The notes under the pieces are model-generated. The model had not been told where the DNA came from. It did not search any database and saw only the letters and a list, made by a program, of their open reading frames with translations. DNA of 64,000 bases, taken from assembly GCF_964355755.1 (NCBI RefSeq), contig NC_092676.1, positions 188,501-252,500 on the forward strand, in the 5' to 3' direction. Position 1 is the first letter of the stretch; each line of letters begins with the position of its first letter. This DNA is from Antedon mediterranea. Taxonomy: Eukaryota; Echinodermata; Crinoidea; Comatulida; Antedonidae. The position numbers and the translations under genes were made by a program. Positions 11,401-23,400 of this stretch are shown here, piece by piece.

Positions 11401-14400
11401 ACAGATTGATAACTAACATAGTAGAATTCAATTACTAATAGATTGATAACTAACATAGAAGAATTCAACTACTAATAGATTGATAACTAACATAGAAGAA
11501 TTCAATTAATAATAGATTGATAACTAACATAGAAGAATTCAATTACTAATAGATTGATAACTAACATAGAGGAATTCAATTACTAATAGATTGATAACTA
11601 ACATAGAAGAATTCAATTACTAATAGAACTGATAACTAACATAGAAGAATTCAATTACTAATAGATTGATAACTAACATAGAGGAATTCAATTACTAATA
11701 GATTGATAACTAACATAGAAGAATTCAATTACTAATAGATTGATAACTAACATAGAAGAATTCAATTACTAATAGAAACATTTGAATCAATCAGTAATTC
11801 ATCATCATTTTAAAGATTGTACTTCATTGAAACAATCCACAAATTTTGAAAATAAAATAATGTCCTTAAACGAAGAACAAAAATTAAAAAATAATTTGTT
11901 GTAGGTGCTTACCATTACATGTGTTGATAGTATCCCGCAACTCTGCATACTTCCATTTAGAGAGATCATATGTTTTGTCTGACCGTTGCACAAGAGGAGT
12001 ACGAGCAGGGATTGCAGTCGCAACCTCTTCTCTGAATCAAAATAAATCGGAAAGTTAATCTTAGTTTTTGCATTATCATTACAGTTCCATTTTTGTTTGC
12101 GATTCCTTACCCAATAGGCTGGATGTTTCAATTTACACAGACATTTCAAGATAAATAAAAAGTTAATAATTTACTTACCTGACTTGAGCAACTTCTTCAG
12201 TAACTGTAACCTGGGAATTACTCTCTTGTGAAAGTCGCTGCGCCATTTCGAAATCAAGACGCTCTTGTTCTTGTCTGTAAAAAGTTTTAAAAGATATTAA
12301 TTGCTGTTCTGCCTCATTGAATATATTTAAATAAATATAAACATTCATCGTTTTTGTATTATCCCAGAAAATTCTTCATCATTACATTGAGTTACCTGTA
12401 TATGTAATTAGGATAACAATACCCTGGTAAGGATCAAAAAGAAAAAAACTAACTTTTTACGAAGATCTTCCAGCAACTTCTTCTCTTCGAATATTTTCTT
12501 TTTTTCTTCTTCCAGCTTTTTTCTTTCCTCTCTGAGTGCTTTCAAATTCATTGCCTCTTCTTCTTTCCTTCTCTTTTCTATTTCTTCTTTTCTAAAAGTA
12601 CATTTATTTAAAGTCAAGATCTATGAAATAACTATCCAAAGGTCCAAAAACCAAACAACAAAAAACAAAAATATGAATAATATGGACATAAAAAATGTGA
12701 TAAACTTACTTCTTTTTAGCTTCTGCTTCTTCCTTCTTCTTCTTTTCTCTCTCTTCTTCTTCTGCTTTTCGTTTCCTTTCTTCTTCTTCCCTTTTCTTCT
12801 TTTCTCTTTCCATTTCTTCTTGTAGTTTTTTAAGACGAATCTGTTCCGCTTCTTTTGCTTTTTTCTTTGACATTAACTCCTTAAGTTGCTTGGTCACTTT
12901 GTTTGCCATATCTATATACAACTTGTCCATCTGTTGTCTTTTCATAACAGTAGTCTATAATATAATATTAAACATAGTTTGTAGTAAATAACAAAATAAT
13001 GTTCTAGTTTTACCACACTAAACAACCCCAGACAAGCAGAATGGACAACTGAATCATTCATAGTGAAAAACACCTAATGTTTTCAACCACTTCAAACTAA
13101 ACTTTTTAGCAAAACTCAATTACCCTACCTTGATTCCTCTGATCAAATCATCAAGTGAGGTACGAATGCTTTTAACCTGTTTTGAGACTTTATCATCTTT
13201 CATTTGCTTAGCTAAAAAAAAGCAATATCATATTAGTCATAATTGAAAAATCAACCTACTGGGAGCATTTTTGGTCCAAAAAAAATGTCTTAAATATTTT
13301 TAATTTCACTTACCAACATCTTCCATTTTAACAATTTCCGAGTATAGTGTTTGTACTTGACGTAAAGCCCTATAGCGTGGTCTATGACGTCGAACTGCCA
13401 AGAACATTCGTATAGTACTCTGCATCTTTAGCAGAGCTCTTCGCCGATACAAAATCTTGTTTTTTACTGTTGACAAATGGAATTAGTGATGTGAATCAGG
13501 CCAAAGAACATTTGCAAAAGAAATAATTTAAGAAATGATTCTTGTAAATAAACTTACATTTTAAGACCATTAAAGTTCCCCACTGAGCTTTCTTCCAACG
13601 TGCACAGATCAACCATCGATGTACCTTCTTGATTAACACACGCAGGTTTTCAGGATCAGATTTCATCATCTGGTCAAATTCATAGAATTTACCAGAACGG
13701 AAAAATACTTTAGTGACACCAAAGCGATAGTCTTGGTCACTAAGGCCCAATGCATGGAACAAAGCCTAAAAAAGATTAAAATTTGTTAATCATATGTCCA
13801 GTGCATATATAAATCTGTTGGAAGGCAGGATAAAACAATGTTGTATTGGCAGATGGATAAATGAATCTATAGCCTTACCTTACAAAACAATCTTGGATCA
13901 AGTCTCAGCAAATTCTGAGGCATGTAACGTTTGTACATTTCATAAAGATCATGAAATGAAGCTCTTGATGGGAAACCACCTTGCATCAGATTCAACACAG
14001 AAACCATCCCTAAACAAAATTAAACAAATAAAAAAAGCAATAGTTATACTTATTGAATCTAGTCTTGTCTTGCTGAAAACAAGTCAAAACGTTGCACACG
14101 TACGTATTCATAAATGGTTTAACCGAAAAAATTATATAACAATAGTTCATTCTTATATAGCACTCTACAAGCAAGCTTCTCTAAGAAAAAATGAACTATT
14201 ATATACAGATATGTATATGATTTTGGTATTGAGGATATATAAATTGAAGAAGACAATACAAAATGCTACTGACCAGCACATTGAAGTTGACTAAGGATCT
14301 GAGTGCCTTCAAAGAGGTTGTCAACCAGCTTGTTATTTGGCTTGATACATCTCACAAATGATGATCCAGTACCTCTCAGTTTCTCCATCAATGTGTTCAG

Positions 14401-17400
14401 TTGAACCTACATCATTACATAGTTTGTATTTTTATTTATTGTTCTATCGTCTTAAAGTGGGTCAAATAACACTATTTCTTTCTTTTTTGAATTCACCGAT
14501 TTACAAGTTTTAAATATAAATAATCTTGATTACAAATTCACTTTTGGTATCAGGGTCACCTGATTTACTTTATCTTAGTTTATTTATCAAACTCAAAAGA
14601 CACACATACTAGAAAAAAAGTGCCAATAAAGGAAGAAGCTACAGAAACAGGTGAGTAGATGGTAGGGTTTTTTCTACATTTTTTTTACTGATTAATAAAA
14701 AGTTTTTAAATATTTAGATACATATAGATACACAATATTTACATCATATTTCATTACTGTATTACTGGAATTTCAGTGAATTTCTTTTAAGTTCAATTAA
14801 TACATAATAATTATTATATTGTTTGAACTGATGGTATAATGTACTAAGCACTCACCTTGAACTTGTTTCCAACACTATCGAAAGCAAGTTTTTGGATTGA
14901 TTTAGTCTTGTTGTCAGCTTTTGGAAACAATTGTTTACTAAACGGATCTTGACTCTCATTTAGCAACATTTGAAGTGATGAATGCAAAGCGTCATTATTC
15001 TTTTCAATGAATTCAGCCTAAAATAAATATTTACATATTGGAACATCTTTTTGTACTTTTAATTACCTAATACATATCCATTTAACAGTTCTGAACTGTA
15101 AATGTCTTGCTTTATTTCAGTTTGTATATATGTTCTATAAAGGGGTATAAATCATGCAGGTCTTTCCACCATGGCATAACAGATAAATAAATGATATGTT
15201 TGTGAATTAAAGGGGTATAAATCATGCAGGTCTTTCCACCATGGCATAACAGATAAATAAATGATATGTTTGTGAATTAAAGGGGTATAAATCATGCAGG
15301 TCTTTCCACCATGGCATAACAGATAAATAAATGATATGTTTGTGAATTAAAGGGGTATAAATCATGCAGGTCTTTCCACCATGGCATAACAGATAAATAA
15401 ATGATATTTTTGTGAATTAAAAAAAAAGAGAAAACCTATGATAGAAATGATTTGTTATGAAAGGTAAAGTAAGTACATAGAGGGAATACTAACCGTTTGG
15501 TAGCAGACAGCACCAGCAAAGGTAAAGTAAGTACATAGAGGGAATACTAACCGTTTGGTAGCAGACAGCACCAGCAAAGGTAAAGTAAGTACATAGAGGG
15601 AATACTAACCGTTTGGTAGCACACAGCACCAGCAAAGGTAAAGTAAGTACATAGAGGGAATACTAACCGTTTGGTAGCACACAGCACCAGCAAAGGTAAA
15701 GTAAGTACATAGAGGGAATACTAACCGTTTGGTAGCACACAGCACCAGCAAAGGTAAAGTAAGTACATAGAGGGAATACTAACCGTTTGGTAGCACACAG
15801 CACCAGCAAAGGTAAAGTAAGTACATAGAGGGAATACTAACCGTTTGGTAGCACACAGCACCAGCAAAGGTAAAGTAAGTACATAGAGGGAATACTAACC
15901 GTTTGGTAGCACACAGCACCAGCAAAGATAAAGTAAGTACATAGAGGGAATACTAACCGTTTGGTAGCAGACAGCACCAGCAAAGGTAAAGTAAGTACAT
16001 AGAGGGAATACTAACCGTTTGGTAGCACACAGCACCAGCAAAGGTAAAGTAAGTACATAGAGGGAATACTAACCGTTTGGTAGCAGACAGCACCAGCAAA
16101 GGTAAAGTAAGTACATAGAGGGAATACTAACCGTTTGGTAGCACACAGCACCAGCAAAGGTAAAGTAAGTACATAGAGGGAATACTAACCGTTTGGTAGC
16201 AGACAGCACCAGCAAAGGTAAAGTAAGTACATAGAGGGAATACTAACCGTTTGGTAGGACACAGCACCAGCAAAGGTAAAGTAAGTACATAGAGGGAATA
16301 CTAACCGTTTGGTAGCACACAGCACCAGCAAAGGTAAAGTAAGTACATAGAGGGAATACTAACCGTTTGGTAGCAGACAGCACCAGCAAAGGTAAAGTAA
16401 GTACATAGAGGGAATACTAACCGTTTGGTAGCACACAGCACCAGCAAAGGTAAAGTAAGTACATAGAGGGAATACTAACCGTTTGGTAGCACACAGCACC
16501 AGCAAAGGTAAAGTAAGTACATAGAGGGAATACTAACCGTTTGGTAGCACACAGCACCAGCAAAGGTAAAGTAAGTACATAGAGGGAATACTAACCGTTT
16601 AGTAGCACACAGCACCAGCAAAGGTAAAGTAAGTACATAGAGGGAATACTAACCGTTTGGTAGCAGACAGCACCAGCAAAGTGACGTATAAGAAATCCCT
16701 CGTCATCACGTACATTACGGTGCGCAGTCAGTTTGGATTTCCTTGGAATCTAAAAGGAAATTCAATCATTATTGTAATCTGATTGTAAATGTTCATCTGG
16801 TTTGTAATTAACAATGTGTCAGTGTTTACCATCTATTTTTGTAATTTGTACCATAGGTAAAAATATATTTCTTTTATAGTAAAATAAAGTAAACTTACAG
16901 CTAATCTGAAATGTGAGCTGTGTTTCTGGTGGACTGTGTGCGTAAAGTTATTAGGACTAGCTCGCGGAAGTTTGCTTTCTTCATCCAGTAGTTCTAGAAT
17001 ACCCATTTTACTTTCAATCAAATCTACAAAATAACAGACACAAAAATAAAATAACAAATATTTCTTAATTAAACATTAAAATATATCTAATTAAAACTAA
17101 ACATTATTCATGGATGTATGTGATTACCTATACAATCTTGGTTGTCGGTAAATGTGACAGCATTTACACCAAGACCTTCTTTCTCATACAATTCTTGCTC
17201 CTAAAAGTAAGAAAAATTGATAAAAATCATAATGTACTTAAAACAATCATTATTTGAATTTACTGTGAAACATATAGAAATGCTTTTATGATATTCTTCA
17301 ACAAAGAGTTCTAGCATGGACCTATAAATTAGTAGGTCCATAATTATAGGAAACAATAAAGAGAAGAGACAAGAAATAAACACACACCTCTTTTAGGACT

Positions 17401-20400
17401 CTAAGATTAAAGAACTGTTGAAGTTTTTCATTACAATAGTTGATACAAAACTGTTCAAAACTGTTGAGGGCAAAGTATTCAAATCCTGCAATGTCCAATA
17501 CACCAATGAAATGAGCCGAAGATTGGAACGGAAAGCTGTCATTGACACGTTTCACAATGTATGTAAACAGACGATCATAGATGTACTTTGCTAAGCCATT
17601 CCGTGCGTTTGAAGCCTGCTCAGCTTTTAATGGAACCCTATTAAACAAAATGTCTTATGGTAAAAAAAGCACTTTAAATAATACAATTGTAATTAATGTT
17701 TACAATTATTATATATTTATATGTTATAAACCAAATCTTACTTGATGATGGTGCCTTTCCCGCCTCCTTTAGCAGCCTGCATTACTCTTGTCACTAAACA
17801 TTCACAAAGTTCATCCTTCTCTAAACCAAACAGTTTGGCTGTCATGGCAACTGCATCTTGGGAATTTGGCGAAACACAGCATCCACCTATACAAATTGAG
17901 AAAGTGTTACTTTCATTAAGAATATACCAATGGAAATGAGTCCTATAACTTAATGTGTAAATAAATGTTTTAATTATAACAATTTTAGGCAAACCTATTA
18001 GTATGTCCTAGTTAAAAAAACAAGTTTTTCAATTTTATTAAACCAAGTCATTTTTATATCCTAGAACAAAAGATTACTGATTAATGAATGTCTACTGTTA
18101 TCTTTGAATTATTAATTTTTTGTAAATGTTTTGAAATGAAATAAAAAAAACATACCTTGTGTGCCATCAGAGGACTCAAATTGGATGTTTCCAAGATGAA
18201 GAACGCCGCAAGTAATGCGGAATATATCATTCTTCTCATTGTCACTAATCTTACATTTTTTCATTGCTTGTTCAACACGTTGAAAACCAATCAAATCATC
18301 CATCACTATGTCATGCAAACTACCTTTTGATTTTTGCTGAAAGATTAAAATACAACTTCTGAATTATTTATTTTTATTTATTTATTCGCTGTATACTAAA
18401 TGTTTATTCGTATTCTATTCTACATATTTGAGTACAGATTAACAATATAAGAATTAAATAAATATGAGCTTAAACAAAATATACTGTCTAATATTATTAT
18501 TTATAGTAAGAAATATATATATACAATTTATAGTAAAAAAATTGTAAAAGAATTTTGATTTATTAAAACGTATTAAAAAGTCAAATAAAAACCGTAAAAT
18601 TATCTTCTTGTTTCCTGTTTATCATGAAAATTGAAACCAACGTAGTGTATTTATTTATGAATTTATTTCCTGAAATGAATATATAAGCATGGAGGTATAC
18701 CTCCATGGTATAGTGAGCAAAAACATTGAAATGTACATACCTGCTTGCTTTTGCTTGTTTCACTGATTTTGCTTTCTGTCTCTTTGGACAGAAAATACTG
18801 GGTTGTTCCTTCTTTCATATACTGAAAATGAGAGAATAAGATTATTTATAATAGACACGCTGTATACAGTATGATGTTGTTATTATTATTATTGATAAAT
18901 TCTCCACCAAACACCAGACTTACCTGGTAATCATCTGGGGTCTTAATCTTGTAAGCATTTCTTAACTGAGTTGATGCTGCTGCACAAAGGTAGTAGAATA
19001 TATGGTAGTTTCTTTCACCCGGACTCTGCCAACAAACTCTTGGTTTTTCCAACAAGTAATGAGAAACATGGCCACCTACAACTTGATGCTACATAATTAC
19101 AAAACAACTATGATGAAGCAATCATTAATAATGTTGTTCATAACTGTAAGATTTCTATCTGAATTTAATAAAAGTAATTAGCTAGAGGGGCAATACTACC
19201 ATATTTCTAATTTGTAAGCTTCATTAAATTGTGTATACCTTGTTGCTAAAATGTATTTCAATGAACTTTCCAAATCGACTGCTGTTGTTGTTTCTAACTG
19301 TCTTGGCATTTCCAAAAGCTTCTAGTAGAGGATTGGCTGCAAGAATCTGCTGCTCAATCACACCAGCACTTTGACCATGAGATTCAGTTAGATACCTAAA
19401 GAAAAATAACAAATGTCACCAACTGAAACCATATCTTGGTTGTCTGCTCAATGACTTCTGGTAAATTCAAAACTATACCAGCTTACTGTACGTGGCATAG
19501 TTGTGTTTAGGAATTACTTGTTACTTGTTTGCATAGCTATCTCCATTATTGGGGACATTTCGCCGTCATTGACATTATGTTGACATAGCACAACAATGAG
19601 AGACGTTAATTTTGATGAGAAGGTCATGGAACACTAATTAATTTTAAAAACAACTAAAAACCTGGGACCTGTAACCCTTGGTAGGGACCCTGACGGGTAC
19701 TCTCCCTCCGGGTCAAAGGGATCCCGAAACTCATCGGTGGGCAGGGGCGTTCATCTCCCTGTTCAGGACTATTCCTGATGATTACCCAACTTATTTACAT
19801 TTAAAATTAAAATTAAACATCAAGAATGACTAATGAAATATAGTGAAACAGCATACATTACACACTTGGTCAATGTTTATATATAAAGGGATTCTGTTTT
19901 TACCTTAGTATATACTTGGTAGATTCAGTCTTTCCAGCACCAGACTCACCACTAACAACTATTGACTGACTCTGACGCAAAACTAACATTTCACGAAATG
20001 CTTTGTCAGCTATGGGAAATAATAGTGTTATTTATCATTATCATCATTATACAGTAATTAATAAAAACATCACATTGACAACAAACAACTGTTTTATAGT
20101 GCTATCCAATAATGTGTTCATTTGGTTGGTATATACACTAGTGTTTTACACTTACCAATAGCAAAGACATGTGGGGGTAGAACACCAAGTGATTTTCCCA
20201 TATATTTCTTGATGACATCAGTAGAATAAAGTCCTTTCATCTCCTTATAAGGATTGACAGCAATCAAGATGTTTGCCACGTAAGTCTACAAAGTATATTA
20301 CATTTATGAGTATATTCAGGATATGTATATTTAAAAGTCAGTTAACTTTATACTTTATCTTTTATCTCTTATTTTACATAGTTTCGTTGAAACTAATTAT

Positions 20401-23400
20401 CAAAAAGAATTCAAAATGAATTTATGTAAAAAGATTACTTACATAGATTTCATTTTTTGCATATCGTAGACGAAGATTGTTAAGTAGTGTAGCCTCATTG
20501 AGGTACATAAGGGCACCTACAAACAAATAATATGAATTGGTTTAAATGAAAGAAATAAAGGATGAAATAAATGAAATTCAATGCTGAATAGGATATTTTA
20601 AAATGTGATTTGATTGTGAAAAGTAAATATTTAGTTAAAATTCCTCATTCTTGCTGTTACAAAAGGCAAATCAAATCATTCTTTTTATATTCACATAAAG
20701 ATATGATACAATCAGAACTAGTATATATTGCCATCTCATATCCTTCATGCTATTATCACTCTACCAAGAATTATATGAATATTACAACTAAGATCCTGCT
20801 TAGTTACAGAATTGAATAGATTAATAGATTACAGAGTGTAAGGCAATACCATAAATAGTAGTACAATAGCTGTTATTATTCAAATGTATTGTATTAAATA
20901 TGTCATCCTATGTAAGAAAAGCCATTCAGGTATACCAACAATGTCACTTAAAATCCTGTCCAGTTATTAAAACATTTACCGCCACTAATGAGAAAGGCAT
21001 CATCAGTTTTAACGTAAAAAAATATTATACAGTATCTTTACATACTGTTTATAACAGAAATGTTGATTCAGTTGATGTATTTAATATTTTTTTTTTAATT
21101 GAAATGTTTTAATCAAGCAAAAGATGTTTGTCACATTTTGAATAAAGCAATATTATAATGCTATTGACTGTTGCCATGACAACAAATTTAAAAGGGAAAT
21201 GGTTTTTTATCAGTATTATATGTAATGACCTTATTCATGACACTTCTCTTACGGTATATCAATAATGAGCTGGACAGTTAGTATACATCATTATTCATTC
21301 ACTCATTATAAATAAAAAGGCAGAAAAGACAACTCAGAATTAATTACAACACAGAATACCAAAGACATCAATAATCCATGATACTAACTATTGTCACCTA
21401 AATCAAATAATGTTTCAAGTAAACAGGTCAAAATGTGGGGTATGTATTTTAGGCATGTACCATCAGACCTATCTATTATGTAATCATCACCTTTCATATT
21501 CACATACTGTATATTGTAGTAGTGGAGTTATAGTGTGTAGTTAATAGATGTTCACTCATCTACAACAAAACAGCTATTCAAACGGCAAAACAGTATTAAT
21601 TGGCATTATTGCAAACAAATGTGAAGTTACAAAATATTCCTTGAAAATGGTTCATTATTTACTCTCTTTTAAGTATACAGTACAAGATAATAGGTAGGCA
21701 TCAATTGACAACTCCCTAAACTAACATCCATTGATGAATTATAACAATTAGCATCGAACATGCTTGGTAATTTTTCATTTTTGACAAACCCATGTTATAT
21801 CCGCTTCAAAAAGCAAGTGACACACAAATTAGCATATGAAAAAAATCCAAAAAGAATTGACTTAAACCTCAATGGTTTAACAAACTGGGCTTACAGAGCT
21901 AAGTCACTAAACTCATTATCTTTGGCTTTATCTTGATAATGTACTGGAAATAAGTGGATGACGTAGTAAAAAGCACTGATAACATGTGTATGCATGCTGA
22001 GGATTTTCTGGTAAAAATTGATGTCAATACTCGTATTAGTTTTAAGAAAAACATCCTACAAGTATTAATTAGAAATTTATAAATAGTTATAAAAGTCAAA
22101 ATCATTTGTAAAACATAAGAAAATTGAATGATGGTAAAATAATTATTGACTTAAAAATGTATCATGATTTATTACTGGTGTACAGACAGTGACACATTCA
22201 AAATGACCTTGGTACACTCTTCAGATGGACCACCACCTGGAAGCTGAGTTTAAACTTACCAAAATGCAAAATTATGACGATTACTAAGAAAAGACAATAT
22301 ATCCAATATGATTACAGCATTAATAATCATGTTTTGGAAAGAATTGATCGTCATAAAGATCTTGGTATTATTATCGACTGTAACTTAAATTTTATTCCTC
22401 AAGTTGATGCTGCTGTTAGTCAAGCAAATAGAATGTTAGGCATGATACGTCGTAATTGCTGGTGTTTTAAAAATTCTAATACTTTAATTAATTTATATGT
22501 TTCTCTTGTCCGTCCCCATCTTGAATACTGTAGTGTTGTGTCTAATTCGTTTTCGTCTGTTCATAGTACCCGTCTTCAAAGAGTCCAAGATCGTTTTGTT
22601 CGTTTTGTGTATTCTACTTGTCACTGTCCTCCTTTGTCTGTCTCTCTTCCTTCGCTTGTCTCTCGTCGTTCTATGTTCGATCTTCAGTTTTTGTATAAAT
22701 GTATGAATTCCCGTTTTAATTGTAATTTTATCTCCTTGTTTTCCTTTCATGTTAAAGCTGTTGGTTGTCGTACTCGTAATTCCAAATGTAATCTTCTTTA
22801 TGTGCCGTTTTGTCGTGTTAATGTTACCAAGAATGGATTTATTTCACATATTTGTCTTCTTTTTAATAATTGTGTTGTTAAAGATAATTCTATTGATCTC
22901 TTTTTTGACCGTTATAATTGTTTTTGTAATAAAATTAGTAAAATTGTATAAATTTGTATTGCTAGATTTTAAGATTTATATATATTTTTATATGGTATAG
23001 TTTATTCCATTCTGTAAGGGGCGGGTTTCCCGCTGTTGAATGAGTTTGAATAAAATAAAAAATAAAAAAATAAATAAAATAGGTCCCTTTGGACAATTGC
23101 TTTAACAGCCCACTTTCAGCATAATCCAATTGCTTTAACAGCCCCCTTTCGGCATAATCCAATTGCTTTAACAGCCCCCTTTCAGCATAATCCAATTGCT
23201 TTAACAGTCCATTTTCAGCTAGTGTACAGTAAACAATCCAATGTCCAGCAGACTAACAATGACTGAGCAACAATCTACTTGTTAAATGTTAGAGAGCATC
23301 AGCATTCTAAATGGAATTCAAGAGGATTTCCAAGGTAGTCAACACACTAATTAGGAATTAGGCATTAAGTGCATTATTAATTTATTTAGTTAACCATTTA

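Larger units (their letters stand above)
8437..12031 (-). other. MYO6: Cargo-binding tail exons of myosin VI (exons 24-27)
   Basis: These four exons encode about residues 1041-1260. Conserved blocks are [64 protein letters not shown] and QARQTYAT, ending LQGK. The Dab2-binding WWY of vertebrate myosin VI reads MWY here (residues about 1169-1171). A proline run (ASPPPPLP) precedes the second cargo block. The 1.8-kb 37-bp array sits in the intron between exons 24 and 25. Confidence 0.93.

Noticed and set aside
9995-11775. CRISPR-like look of the 37-bp array
   Set aside because: There are no unique spacers; units are directly adjacent, and the context is a eukaryotic intron.
13794-14294. 166-codon plus-strand open frame
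   Set aside because: It overlaps MYO6 exons 16 and 17 antisense, has no known motif and no splice logic; it is a shadow.
22493-23000. Extra frames around the LINE fragment
   Set aside because: They are alternative frames of the reverse-transcriptase remnant.
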